A stretch of DNA of 64,000 nt from Bacteroidales bacterium (GCA_028698995.1 JAQVVM010000005.1:1-64000), one strand, 5' to 3'. Shown: positions 1 to 8,491, numbered from the stretch's first letter. Translations and numbers: made by a program. Notes: generated by a model not told the origin, from the letters alone.

Positions 1-602
1 TAAAAGATAAGTCTTTTGAAGTATTAGAAATAAAACCAGAAACATTAGAGCAACAACCAGTTTGGATGAGCCAAGACACAAAAGCATTTATTCAATTTGC
101 TCAGTTTTTTTCTAAAAACGCAAGTGTGCTGTCTGCCGGAAGATTAAAACCAGACATCTATCGTAGTGATAATAATAAGTTTCATATCGACTATTTTATT
201 AAAATATTTGATAGAAATACAAAAGAAGTATTACCTACTCCTGCTCGTATAGGACATACTACAGGTGCAATAGAAGTTTCTAAGGCAGATTTTATGAACT
301 ACACAGTGCCAATGAGAATGATTATTTTATTGCACGAATACGCCCATAAATACCTTAATCCATCTATTAATAAACCTATAGGATATGAAACGGGAGCAGA
401 CATGAACGCATTAAACATATACCTTTCGTTAGGTTATCCTCCAAGCGAGGCTCATTATGCTTTTTTACACGTTTTTAAAGACTCGAACAACGGAGAAAAT
501 ACAAAAAGATACCGAATTATTAAAGATTTTATAGATAGATTTACCAGAGGACAAATAAAAGGATCTTTTCAAGCTAAAACAAATAGGGCAAATGGAAAAT
601 AA
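1..602 (+). CDS. zincin-like metallopeptidase protein, 5' end outside window
   Basis: The reading frame is open from the left edge, so the ATG at 66 is probably internal and the true start lies upstream. Counted from that ATG, residues 90-94 read HEYAH, the HExxH zinc motif. A downstream acidic segment (ETGAD, residues 108-112) could supply the third ligand, as in gluzincins. There is no signal peptide or TM in the visible part. The stop overlaps the next start by 11 bp, so it belongs to the left structural operon. The substrate is unknown; a virion maturation protease or an anti-host peptidase are both possible. Confidence 0.7.
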   Translation, partial: KDKSFEVLEIKPETLEQQPVWMSQDTKAFIQFAQFFSKNASVLSAGRLKPDIYRSDNNKFHIDYFIKIFDRNTKEVLPTPARIGHTTGAIEVSKADFMNYTVPMRMIILLHEYAHKYLNPSINKPIGYETGADMNALNIYLSLGYPPSEAHYAFLHVFKDSNNGENTKRYRIIKDFIDRFTRGQIKGSFQAKTNRANGK

Positions 603-1242
603 GAATAACATACAGAAATTATATAGCAAAGCAATATTAGAGTATAGCTTAGTGCAGTTTAAGTTGGCTAATCCAACTAATAATGATGCTACGCTATTGT
701 TGTTTAATACTAATGCAACAACACCAATGCCAACTACACCTTTTGGCGAAGCAGGAGAGCCACAGTTTTATATTGCAGACGGCACTACAGAATACAATTC
801 ATTTGTTGCAGATAATGCTGGCAATCCTAAACAATTGCAACGTATAAAAATTATAGGAGAAGAAGCAAGTAATTTAAGTAATAGCTTAAAATTAATGAGA
901 AAATCTGCAACAGGTCAATCATGCGATTTTGTAGAGTTTCCTGATAATAAAGTTTTTGTAAATCAATTCCAAGGGCAAATTGCTCAAATAGATTTAGAAG
1001 ATTATACCTTAGATGGAAATGCTGTAATACAATATACTGTTCCTGCCAATACAACAATTAAATGGTTGTTATATTATAAAGAAATTGTTAAAAGAAGCCT
1101 ATTACCGGGAGCAAAAGAAAGCACGTTTGGAGATTTGCCTTACATTGGTTCTCCTACCTATACCGAACAGAGATTAAAAGACACTACAGTAGAAAACCAA
1201 TGGTTAGATTTTTTAGAAGTAACCAAACAAATTAGTAAATAG
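592..1242 (+). CDS. soluble beta-rich protein, candidate capsid or spike protein
   Basis: 216 aa without TM or signal peptide, rich in alternating hydrophobic and polar residues typical of beta sandwiches. The C-terminal half (about residues 95-165: Gln-rich, then VPANTTIKWLLYYKEI) resembles the C-terminal domain of the TM-anchored protein at 4404-5222 (YPNSSVNIIVYYEDV), with the same order of blocks. The two are probably a soluble and a membrane-anchored version of one virion fold. It overlaps the upstream gene by 11 bp. Capsid or penton function is inferred only. Confidence 0.75.
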   Translation: MENKNNIQKLYSKAILEYSLVQFKLANPTNNDATLLLFNTNATTPMPTTPFGEAGEPQFYIADGTTEYNSFVADNAGNPKQLQRIKIIGEEASNLSNSLKLMRKSATGQSCDFVEFPDNKVFVNQFQGQIAQIDLEDYTLDGNAVIQYTVPANTTIKWLLYYKEIVKRSLLPGAKESTFGDLPYIGSPTYTEQRLKDTTVENQWLDFLEVTKQISK

Positions 1243-1257
1243 AATAAAACAAATAAA

Positions 1258-1377
1258 ATGGCAAAAAAGAAAACAAAAACAGGATCAAAAAGCTGCTCAA
1301 AAGTAAAAGCTTACGAAACCAAAGAAGGGAAAAAAGTAAGCAGCTATGCACGTAAAAAAGCAAAGAAAAAGAAGTGA
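1258..1377 (+). CDS. 39-aa Lys-rich basic peptide, possible DNA-condensing protein
   Basis: A short ORF starting ATG at 1258 and ending TGA at 1375-1377, 16 bp after the previous stop. About 17 of 39 residues are Lys or Arg, with N- and C-terminal Lys runs (MAKKKTKTGSKSC; ARKKAKKKK). Small arginine- or lysine-rich peptides are virion DNA-condensing proteins in other membrane-containing or adenovirus-like viruses. That role is inferred here from composition and position only. Confidence 0.55.
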   Translation: MAKKKTKTGSKSCSKVKAYETKEGKKVSSYARKKAKKKK

Positions 1378-1382
1378 AAAAG

Positions 1383-1491
1383 ACCGAAGTCCGAAGACGG
1401 AAGTCAGAAGAATGACTAAAAGCCAACTTCCTCCCTCTGGGAGGACTGAGGTGGGACAAACCAATAACCTCATAAACTATTAAACTAACTA
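1383..1491 (+). repeat. composite intergenic repeats (GAAG-type, CCTCC...GGGAGG type) plus AT leader
   Basis: Three short dispersed repeat types lie head to tail. First is the 'gaagtccgaagacggaagtc' type at 1383-1407. Second is a 'cctccctctgggagg' imperfect palindrome at 1428-1445. Third is the 'aacctcataaactattaaact' leader that directly precedes the ATG at 1492. Related copies recur throughout the window. Confidence 0.7.
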
Positions 1492-1914
1492 ATGAACCCA
1501 ACCAAAATAATACCAACTAGAACTTCATCCTCTCAGGCATGGATTCAATGGCATAAAGCCATGAAATCTCGCTATGGTAAAAAACAAGCGAACATGCTTT
1601 TTGTAAAAGCTTGGGATGTTCGTGCAGGAGCTGGAACAGCAGCAAGCACTAATGAGTTGCGTGAATACATGAAAAACCAAGGAGTAAACATAGACACCAC
1701 TACTTTTGAAGGAGTTACAGATTCTATTTCTTCTGGATTAGATGGCATAGGAGATTTTTTTACTATGGGAAAATACTTTGTAATAGGCATAGGGGTAATT
1801 ATAATTGGAGGAGCAGGGTTGTTGGTTTACAACCTAACCAAAAACCCAAGTAAATCTATTTCGGCAGCAGCCAATTTTACGCCAATAGGTAGAACTACTA
1901 AATTGTTAAAATAA
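1492..1914 (+). CDS. small membrane protein with C-terminal TM
   Basis: 140 aa. The N-terminal half is soluble and basic (SQAWIQWHKAMKSRYGKKQA). A glycine- and isoleucine-rich TM segment at about residues 93-115 is followed by a 25-residue basic tail. No family recognised. It sits in a run of single-TM genes of similar size, which suggests virion inner-membrane proteins. Confidence 0.75.
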   Translation: MNPTKIIPTRTSSSQAWIQWHKAMKSRYGKKQANMLFVKAWDVRAGAGTAASTNELREYMKNQGVNIDTTTFEGVTDSISSGLDGIGDFFTMGKYFVIGIGVIIIGGAGLLVYNLTKNPSKSISAAANFTPIGRTTKLLK

Positions 1915-1920
1915 TTAGAA

Positions 1921-2412
1921 ATGGACAAAAGACAAATAATAAACATAACAATTGGCTCTTTAGTAGTAGGTTCTATAGGGTATTTTGCCTATACTAAAAT
2001 TAGAAATGCCAAAGAAATTAAATTTATACATGCAGCTTTAGAGGGTAGTGGCGGATATGGCACTATTAAAGATTTTGCTAATGTGTTTCAAGGAAACGCT
2101 TACATAGATAGCATTAAAAATAAATATCCAAACGTAATTTTATTAGTAAATGATGCTATAACAGCTAATAGAAAAGCACTATACAATGCAATAAAAGGAG
2201 TTGGTACTGATACAGATGAAGTAAAAAACGTATTTAGAAATTTAAAAGACAAAGTGCAAATTGCCCAAGTAGCCGATTCGTACCAACGTAATTATAAAAC
2301 TAATTTGTTAGATGCAATAATGGATGAATTTACTTTTAGATCCGGAAGTGAAAATGCAGATGAATTAACAGAAATAATGAAATCAAAACCAGACTTTAGA
2401 GTAGCAGGATAA
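1921..2412 (+). CDS. N-anchored membrane protein with annexin-like repeat
   Basis: 163 aa. A TM segment at residues 6-25 is followed by a helical domain. Residues 87-155 match the annexin repeat pattern: LYNAIKGVGTDTDE (the KGxGT type-2 calcium/phospholipid loop), a helix, YQRNYKTNLLDAI, an acidic residue about 40 residues after the loop, then a closing helix. Annexins bind acidic lipid bilayers through this loop. A membrane-bending or lipid-binding role in a virion is inferred. It starts 6 bp after the preceding stop. Confidence 0.7.
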   Translation: MDKRQIINITIGSLVVGSIGYFAYTKIRNAKEIKFIHAALEGSGGYGTIKDFANVFQGNAYIDSIKNKYPNVILLVNDAITANRKALYNAIKGVGTDTDEVKNVFRNLKDKVQIAQVADSYQRNYKTNLLDAIMDEFTFRSGSENADELTEIMKSKPDFRVAG

Positions 2413-2434
2413 TAATAACCTAATAAACTAACCA

Positions 2435-2944
2435 ATGACTAAAAAACAAACCATACTAATAATAAGCGGAGGCATATTGCTTACAGCAGCAGGTATAGGA
2501 GCTTACCATCTTTGGTTTAAAGACAAAGATAGAACTAACCCAGATTTAGAAAAACTACAAAAAGATTTAGGAAGTACAGGTGGAGAAGTAGCAAAACCAT
2601 CTGAAGATGAATATTCATCTAATATAAAACAATCCGGTAGTTATAAAGGAAGTTCTGTAATAGCAATTGGAGACGAAGGCAGAAAAGTAGCACTAATGCA
2701 AGCTCTATTAAACCATTACGAAAATGCAGGACTAAAAATTGACGGATTATTTGGAAATGCTACTAGATTAGCCTTATTAAAAACAGGATTTGTACGTTGC
2801 ACCGTAGCGGCTACTTGCGAAATTTCTATGACAGATTTAAACAAGTATTTAACTAAAACCAAAACAGATAGCACTTTTAATAAAAATTATAGCGTATCCA
2901 CTAATAAACAAATGAAAGCAGTTTACGATAAATATTCATCATAA
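2435..2944 (+). CDS. TM-anchored peptidoglycan-binding domain protein
   Basis: 169 aa. TM at residues 5-27, then an acidic linker and a PG_binding_1-like domain at about residues 75-120 (IGDEGRKVALMQALLN, KIDGLFGNATRLAL), whose hallmark is 'DGxFGxxT'. It probably binds the host cell wall while anchored in the virion or host membrane. The downstream gap carries a 16-bp palindrome nested in a repeat. Confidence 0.75.
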   Translation: MTKKQTILIISGGILLTAAGIGAYHLWFKDKDRTNPDLEKLQKDLGSTGGEVAKPSEDEYSSNIKQSGSYKGSSVIAIGDEGRKVALMQALLNHYENAGLKIDGLFGNATRLALLKTGFVRCTVAATCEISMTDLNKYLTKTKTDSTFNKNYSVSTNKQMKAVYDKYSS

Positions 2945-2950
2945 AAAAAA

Positions 2951-3028
2951 GCGTCTTAGCGTCCCGATAGCTATCGGGATTGCGAGAACCTAAACCTTAT
3001 AAACTTTTAACCTATTAAACTAACGAAA
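2951..3028 (+). repeat. GCGTCTTAGCGT repeat with nested palindrome and AT leader
   Basis: The common 'gcgtcttagcgt...ttgcgagaacc' intergenic repeat is interrupted by the perfect palindrome CCCGATAGCTATCGGG (2963-2978). It is followed by the leader 'aaccttataaacttttaacc' before the ATG at 3031. The same nested arrangement occurs at 62349-62388. Confidence 0.75.
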
Positions 3029-3030
3029 CC

Positions 3031-4062
3031 ATGACACAAGCAGAAATACTACACGAAGAACAATTGAAGAAACAATTAGCAATGAACAACAGCCAAAAAG
3101 AAATAGCTATGGAAAGAAAGTATCAACAAAGCCCATACATGAACAAGCCGTTTGATGTTGATATTCTTATTGCTGCTGTTAATGCTATTAAAAAAACCAA
3201 TGATTATATTTTAGGGACGGGGATAAATAAAAATCAAATTGATATTATCAATAAAAAGATATTAGAACTTAAAAACAAAGGAGTGACAAGTATTGACGGT
3301 GTATTATTCTTAAAAATAAGAACTCCTAAATACAATATTACAAAACCAGGTTCTTTAATAGGTAGTATTTTTGAAACACCTGTTTCTGCTAATTTAGCCG
3401 AATTATGGTGGGTAAAAAATCCTTGTGTTAAAGATTATTTATCAAAAATGTTTCAACATCCAGATAAAGTTAAAACTTTCTATAATAAGTTTAAAGAAAT
3501 TGAATCTCAAAATTGGGATGAATCTAACGGACTTACAGGGCAAGTTTCTAACATTGCTCATACTTTATACGCTTTAAAAATTTGGAAAGCAGATACGTTG
3601 GCAAAATTAAAATCTTTTCAAAACAATGCTAATTGTCCGGAAGTAATTCCACGACCAAGATTAAACAGGCAAAATTTACAAGTACAAACCGCTACAGCAG
3701 GAGCTAGTTTTTCAAATTATGCAGGAGTAACAGAATTTATTGTGGACACACCTACATCATCATATATTAGTTACGATATAACTGAAGATGCAGTAGATTA
3801 TGTTTTTGCCGAAGCACAAAAAGAGCAAGATAGAAGACAAGTTCCTACACCACAAATTAATGTAGATAATGAGGCTAAACTAAATAAAGCCTTAGCCGAA
3901 AAAGCAGCCTTAGAACAAAAATTAATAGAACAAGCAGCTCAAAAAGCAGTAGCACCAAACAAATTCAATATGAACTATGTTTATATTGGAGGTGGAATTT
4001 TATTAGGATTAATAGCTTTAAAATTTGTATTTGGTAGCAAAGGAACTAAAGCAATTAGTTAA
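3031..4062 (+). CDS. virion-type membrane protein with C-terminal TM
   Basis: 343 aa with a helical soluble domain, a coiled-coil segment (about residues 288-310, repeated LNKALAEKAALEQKL pattern) and one TM near residues 316-333 followed by a short basic tail. It is the largest membrane protein of the block. No family recognised. The start follows the AT-rich leader with no Shine-Dalgarno. Confidence 0.75.
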   Translation: MTQAEILHEEQLKKQLAMNNSQKEIAMERKYQQSPYMNKPFDVDILIAAVNAIKKTNDYILGTGINKNQIDIINKKILELKNKGVTSIDGVLFLKIRTPKYNITKPGSLIGSIFETPVSANLAELWWVKNPCVKDYLSKMFQHPDKVKTFYNKFKEIESQNWDESNGLTGQVSNIAHTLYALKIWKADTLAKLKSFQNNANCPEVIPRPRLNRQNLQVQTATAGASFSNYAGVTEFIVDTPTSSYISYDITEDAVDYVFAEAQKEQDRRQVPTPQINVDNEAKLNKALAEKAALEQKLIEQAAQKAVAPNKFNMNYVYIGGGILLGLIALKFVFGSKGTKAIS

Positions 4063-4143
4063 TGTGAAATCAATTTCGGACTTCGGACTTCCGACTTTTT
4101 TAAACAGCGTCTTAGCGTCTTTGCGAGAGAATTTTAGAAAAAA

Positions 4144-4407
4144 ATGACCAAAAAACAACTATTAATAAATGCAGCCATTATAATTTTTGTACCAACAGTA
4201 ATTACAGCAGGTTATTATGGTTATAAAGCTTATAAACACTATAAAAACAAAAAGAAAGGAGAAAATGAAGACGATGAAATAAGTAACAAAGAAAAAGAAG
4301 CAAGTATAGAAATAGATAAAGAAGCAAAAGTAATTCCTCTAAACTCATTTAAGCCAGCAATACAAAAAATAGAAAATAATACTGAAAAAACAGAAAAACA
4401 AGTATGA
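4144..4407 (+). CDS. small N-anchored membrane protein
   Basis: 87 aa. TM at residues 6-24, a basic stop-transfer segment (KAYKHYKNKKKGE), then a charged tail. It overlaps the next gene by 4 bp (ATGA), indicating translational coupling. No family recognised. Confidence 0.7.
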   Translation: MTKKQLLINAAIIIFVPTVITAGYYGYKAYKHYKNKKKGENEDDEISNKEKEASIEIDKEAKVIPLNSFKPAIQKIENNTEKTEKQV

Positions 4408-5222
4408 AAAAAAATACCATAAATACAGTACTAACCCTTATAGGTTTTGCAAGTGTTAGCTTTGCGGCTGTGCAAGGTGTTAGATATTTTTTAGCTAAAA
4501 AGGAATTAGATAAAGAAGAGGAAGAAGAAACTAGTAGTTTTTCGGGAGACAAAAACCTTAAAACAATTACCTTTAAGCTAAAAAATGATACCAACCAAAT
4601 GCAAACAGAATACTTGTTTGATGGGTTTGGAGGTAAAGATAATACTAACGTTACTGTTTCAGGTAATTTAGCCGAGTTTAATAGTGAATTAACAAATATT
4701 CCTAAAATTGTTAAAAAAATAGAGTTTAGAGCAAAACAATCTTTTTCTAGAATTGATGGAGAAGAAGTAAAGCCATCGGATGAAGCAGTAACTACCGATT
4801 TAAAATCTTATGGAACTATTATGGCAGAAAGAACAGTTACTAAAGACGTAGCAGACGATGTTGCCACTACTGAGCCTGTAGAAAAATCGGATACTGTAAT
4901 AGCTCCTACACAAGATAGTGCGGATGCTCCGGAAGCACCAGAAGAAACAGTAATTGAAGAACCAATTGTGGCAGAAGCACCACAATACAATCAAGCAGAA
5001 GCACCATTTAAAATTATTTGCAAAGATGCTAGTGGAAATGCAAGTACCACACAATATTTGCCATTAGTAGCTGCTACACAATACCAAAGTAATATTACAT
5101 CTGTAAAATTTAAAAATTTAATACTAGATGGGGTTTGCTTAATGAAATACACCATGTACCCAAATTCATCAGTAAACATAATAGTATATTATGAAGACGT
5201 GAAAAAAAAGAAAAAAGATTAA
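4404..5222 (+). CDS. TM-anchored protein with split beta domain related to 592-1242
   Basis: 272 aa. N-terminal TM (residues 5-28), Glu-rich stretch, a beta domain (about 50-115), then an Ala/Pro/Glu-rich insertion (about 140-198) and a second beta segment ending YPNSSVNIIVYYEDV and a Lys tail. The two beta segments line up with the first and second halves of the 592-1242 protein, so this looks like the same fold with an insertion and a membrane anchor. Possibly a capsid-membrane link protein. Confidence 0.75.
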   Translation: MKKNTINTVLTLIGFASVSFAAVQGVRYFLAKKELDKEEEEETSSFSGDKNLKTITFKLKNDTNQMQTEYLFDGFGGKDNTNVTVSGNLAEFNSELTNIPKIVKKIEFRAKQSFSRIDGEEVKPSDEAVTTDLKSYGTIMAERTVTKDVADDVATTEPVEKSDTVIAPTQDSADAPEAPEETVIEEPIVAEAPQYNQAEAPFKIICKDASGNASTTQYLPLVAATQYQSNITSVKFKNLILDGVCLMKYTMYPNSSVNIIVYYEDVKKKKKD

Positions 5223-5246
5223 AATTAACCAAATAAAACCAAAAAA

Positions 5247-5807
5247 ATGAAAAATAATATAGATGGAAACGCAATAATTGGATTACTAAATTTAGTAGAA
5301 TCTAAGGGAGTAAATTTTGTTATGAATACACAGCCTTATGTTAGAGATTTAATGTATAGCATAAATAAAGGGTGGATAACAATGGTGCATGTTGAACAAG
5401 CACAAGCTAGGTATGTAGCTAACTTAAAAAAAGCTGAAGAAAAAAGAAAAGAAGACCAATTCATAAAAGATAAACTTATTGAACAAGCAGAAGAAAAGAA
5501 AAGACAAGAAGAAGTAAAAGTAAGAATATTACAAGAAGAGTTGGCTTCCAACCGACAGAAAACAGAACAAGAACGCCAAAAAGCAGAACAAGAGTTACAA
5601 AAAGCTAGAACAGAAGCAGAAAAAGCAAGATTGGCCGCAAACTTAGCCAATAAAGGCGAAGCAGGAGATATTGCAGCAGCAAAAACCCTAATGGGAACTT
5701 GGGAAAGCAAAGGCGTTAACCCATGGATGATTGCAGGTATTTCCGTAGGGGCATTAGTAGTGGGAGGGATTGTGTATAAAATTTTAGGAAAAAAAATAGC
5801 GTCTTAG
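5247..5807 (+). CDS. coiled-coil protein with C-terminal TM
   Basis: 186 aa. Residues 55-135 form a long charged coiled coil (Glu/Lys/Gln/Arg heptads), followed by a TM at about 160-177. The last codons and TAG stop (5799-5807) lie inside a copy of the dispersed GCGTCTTAGC repeat, so the C-terminal residues 'IAS' come from repeat DNA. A stalk or spacer in the viral membrane is plausible; no family recognised. Confidence 0.7.
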   Translation: MKNNIDGNAIIGLLNLVESKGVNFVMNTQPYVRDLMYSINKGWITMVHVEQAQARYVANLKKAEEKRKEDQFIKDKLIEQAEEKKRQEEVKVRILQEELASNRQKTEQERQKAEQELQKARTEAEKARLAANLANKGEAGDIAAAKTLMGTWESKGVNPWMIAGISVGALVVGGIVYKILGKKIAS

Positions 5808-5860
5808 CATCTTTGTGAGAACATCAAACATCAAACTTTAAACCTTTTAAACCAAAAAAA

Positions 5861-6457
5861 ATGAAACTAAACATCAACAAAATGATAAACGACCTTGTTT
5901 TTGCAAGAAGACAAGAAGTAATTGCTGCATTAAATCTTGCAGGCATACCTACCAATACAGATATTACTCCTGAAAATTTATATGGAGTAGTAATGAATGA
6001 GTTAAACAACCAAAATGAAGAACTATACACTACATTAGGGACTGTACTAGATAATACCTTCGATTTGTCAAGCCTAAGCAATAATGAAGTTTTTTCAGGA
6101 CAAGATGGAACAACAACCACAGGTACAGGTGGTGGTTTTATGAGTAATGTAGATTGGGGATCTGTAGCATCTAAAGGAGTTGGTTTATTAACTAACTTCT
6201 TTGGAAAAAAAGACGATACACCAATTTATACACCTCCAGCTTCAACAGGTGGTGGTGGAGTAGATGCAAACACTTTGTTAATAATGCAACAGCAGCAACA
6301 AGCCGCACAAAATGCTAGAGATGAAAAACAAAGCAGAGAAGATGCTGCAAGAAGATCAACCACCTTATGGGTAGTTGGTGGAATAGCCACAGTATTAGTA
6401 GTTGGAGGAATTATTACAGCAGTAATTATTTCTAAAAACAAAGCAAAAGCAGCATAA
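5861..6457 (+). CDS. Gly-rich membrane protein, paralog of 7219-7527 at its N-terminus
   Basis: 198 aa. Residues 1-75 are a helical domain ending 'NTFDLSSL', which aligns over its length with the 102-aa protein at 7219-7527 (ending 'KTFDLSPL'). A Gly/Thr-rich linker (about 85-130), a Gln-rich stretch and a TM at 169-191 follow. No known family. The shared N-domain suggests partners or a duplication within the virion membrane set. Confidence 0.7.
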   Translation: MKLNINKMINDLVFARRQEVIAALNLAGIPTNTDITPENLYGVVMNELNNQNEELYTTLGTVLDNTFDLSSLSNNEVFSGQDGTTTTGTGGGFMSNVDWGSVASKGVGLLTNFFGKKDDTPIYTPPASTGGGGVDANTLLIMQQQQQAAQNARDEKQSREDAARRSTTLWVVGGIATVLVVGGIITAVIISKNKAKAA

Positions 6458-6480
6458 AAAATAACCAATAATTAATAATC

Positions 6481-6840
6481 ATGAATAGTCATATAAGTAT
6501 AGAGAAAAAAAGTGAATGGATTGGAACAGCAATAGAAGGGTTAGCTACTATTGGCACTACTTATTACGGCTCAAAACAAGAAGAAAAATACCTTAAAAGC
6601 CAACAAGAACAAGAGTTGAAGTTAAAATTGTTAGATGCAGCAAAACAAGCTCAAATGACAAAACAGTTGCAATTGGCAGCATCCCAATCTACTCTATACG
6701 GAAATTTAAGTAGTGCTGAAATAGAAAGAAAAAAACAACAAACAAAAACAACTGTAATTATAGTTGGATCTGCAATATTAGGATTAACAATAATAATAGG
6801 TTCTATTTTTATTTATAAAAAACAGCGTGTAAAAAAATAA
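6481..6840 (+). CDS. single-TM protein, member of a three-gene paralog family
   Basis: 119 aa with a hydrophobic N-terminus (WIGTAIEGLATIGTTYYG), a Gln-rich helix, the block 'GNLSSAEIERKKQQTKTTV' and a TM at 91-112. The same architecture and block occur at 8080-8421 ('GNILSAAEIEKKK') and 8492-8878 ('SSEIAAEKAKTKK'). Probably a repeated minor membrane protein; function unknown. Confidence 0.7.
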   Translation: MNSHISIEKKSEWIGTAIEGLATIGTTYYGSKQEEKYLKSQQEQELKLKLLDAAKQAQMTKQLQLAASQSTLYGNLSSAEIERKKQQTKTTVIIVGSAILGLTIIIGSIFIYKKQRVKK

Positions 6841-6850
6841 ATCTAAAAAA

Positions 6851-7186
6851 ATGAATACATTATTAGAAATAGGAAAAGTTAGGGAGGAAATAAAGGCTCT
6901 TGAAAAAGAGGCAACTAATTTACCCAGAGTAATAAGGGAAAAAAGAGGGATAGATGTTAAATTAACTGAATTAAGAAAAACAGAGAAATTGTTATTGTTA
7001 CAATTAGACCAAGAAAAAAAAGGAATATATGTTAATAATAATTCAGAAACAAGTAGCACGGAATTTATTCAATCGGACGACAATAAAAAATTAATAGGAA
7101 TAGCGGTTGGAGTAGTTGGATTACTAACATTATCACTAATAGTTGTTGTTGTTGTTAAAAAAATAAGAAAAAACAAACAACAATAA
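6851..7186 (+). CDS. coiled-coil single-TM protein
   Basis: 111 aa. An N-terminal helix with heptad character (residues 5-60), a polar stretch, then a Val/Ile/Leu-rich TM (81-102) and a basic tail. It starts 10 bp after the previous stop. No family recognised. Confidence 0.65.
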   Translation: MNTLLEIGKVREEIKALEKEATNLPRVIREKRGIDVKLTELRKTEKLLLLQLDQEKKGIYVNNNSETSSTEFIQSDDNKKLIGIAVGVVGLLTLSLIVVVVVKKIRKNKQQ

Positions 7187-7218
7187 TCTCCTCCCTTTGG
7201 GAGGATTAAGCTGGGAAT

Positions 7219-7527
7219 ATGAAACAATTAAATGTAGCAAAAATAATGGAGTTTATTGTGGCAAATAAACCACAAGAATTAAGAGATGTTCTACAAATTT
7301 CTGGCGTAACCGTAAATGGAGAAATAACCATGCAAAAAATTGAGCATATTGTAAAAATGGAAAATAGTAAAGGAAATAAATTAGTAGCCAACAATATTGC
7401 AGTTTTAATAAGCAAAACATTTGATTTAAGTCCATTATTAGAAGAAAAAGGATCCTCTAATTTTTCTGGAAAAAGACAATTAATGATAGTAGGAACCAAT
7501 GGCACTAAAAAAATAGTAGAATATTAA
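7219..7527 (+). CDS. small soluble protein sharing the N-domain of 5861-6457
   Basis: 102 aa without TM. It matches the first 75 residues of the 5861-6457 protein in spacing and in the closing motif 'TFDLSPL'. The intergenic DNA before it carries a CCTCCC..GGGAGG palindromic repeat (7190-7207). Function unknown. Confidence 0.65.
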   Translation: MKQLNVAKIMEFIVANKPQELRDVLQISGVTVNGEITMQKIEHIVKMENSKGNKLVANNIAVLISKTFDLSPLLEEKGSSNFSGKRQLMIVGTNGTKKIVEY

Positions 7528-7528
7528 T

Positions 7529-8083
7529 ATGTTAGAACTAACTAAAATAGAGAAATTAAAAAATAGTTTGTTTTCAAATTACGACAGTCTTACTAAGCAC
7601 GAAATTAGAGAGTCTATAGTAGAATTGGAAAACCAAATTTCCACCTCAAATATTGAAGGTCGTGTTGTTTTTCATGGAGATAGTAATTTTTGTCCATTAG
7701 AACATGATTTTTCAGAAGGTGTTTATCTTAGAAAACTATCCATCCCAAAAGGTACGTTGGTAGTTGGTAAAATTCACAAACACCAACACCATAACATAAT
7801 CACCAAAGGGAAGGCAATTGTTATTTCTGAAGACAAAAGGAAGGAAATAGTAACAGCTCCATGCACCATTGTTAGCGAGGCAGGAGTTAAGAAAATTGTT
7901 TACGCATTAGAGGATACCGAATGGATAAATGTACATCATAACCCTACTAATTCAAGAGATATTAGTTTTTTAGAAGAACAACTTATATCAAATTCTTACG
8001 AGGAATACAATAAATTTATTAAAGATAAAATGAATGTATTAAGTAAATTAAAAAAAGTATTAATTAAAAATTTATCAATATGA
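7529..8083 (+). CDS. cupin-fold protein
   Basis: 184 aa. The central part (about residues 55-110) has the cupin pattern: LSIPKGTLVVGKIHKHQHH, then NIITKGKAIV and a second strand set, with clustered His residues as potential metal ligands. A helical C-terminal tail follows. It is coupled to the next gene by ATGA overlap. In phages, cupins of this kind sit among structural genes; substrate unknown. Confidence 0.7.
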   Translation: MLELTKIEKLKNSLFSNYDSLTKHEIRESIVELENQISTSNIEGRVVFHGDSNFCPLEHDFSEGVYLRKLSIPKGTLVVGKIHKHQHHNIITKGKAIVISEDKRKEIVTAPCTIVSEAGVKKIVYALEDTEWINVHHNPTNSRDISFLEEQLISNSYEEYNKFIKDKMNVLSKLKKVLIKNLSI

Positions 8084-8421
8084 GTTGGGTAGCAGTAGGT
8101 ACGGCAGTAGTAAGTATAGGCACAGGTGTTTATAGTAAAGATCAAGCTTCTATTGCAGCAAAAAATGCTGCCAATCAGCAGTTAAAAATGGCTCAAATAG
8201 AGGCACAACAACAAGCGGAAAAAACTAAACAAATGCAATTAGCAGCCGCACAACAAGCTACAGGAAACATACTAAGTGCTGCCGAAATAGAAAAAAAGAA
8301 AGAAAAGACTAAAAGAACCATTATTATTGTTGGGTCTGTAATAGTAGGATTAGCAATAACAACAGTATCGCTATTATTAGTGTTTAAAAAGAAGAAAAAT
8401 AAGGTACCAATAGAAAATTAG
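8080..8421 (+). CDS. single-TM protein, paralog of 6481-6840
   Basis: 113 aa. N-terminal hydrophobic stretch (residues 2-19), Ala/Gln-rich helix, the family block 'LSAAEIEKKKEKTKR', TM at 80-102 and a Lys-rich tail. The resemblance to 6481-6840 covers the whole length. Confidence 0.7.
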   Translation: MSWVAVGTAVVSIGTGVYSKDQASIAAKNAANQQLKMAQIEAQQQAEKTKQMQLAAAQQATGNILSAAEIEKKKEKTKRTIIIVGSVIVGLAITTVSLLLVFKKKKNKVPIEN

Positions 8422-8440
8422 GAAAATATTTTGAAATATA

Positions 8441-8473
8441 ACATCTGCGATAATCAGCGTTATCTGCGGGCAA
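8441..8473 (+). repeat. 33-bp exact dispersed repeat, copy 1
   Basis: The segment beginning acatctgcgataatcagcg is repeated without mismatch at 63520-63552, more than 55 kb away and also intergenic. It contains the inverted motif GATAA..TTATC. Confidence 0.8.
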
Positions 8474-8491
8474 TAAATTTAAATAAAACAA

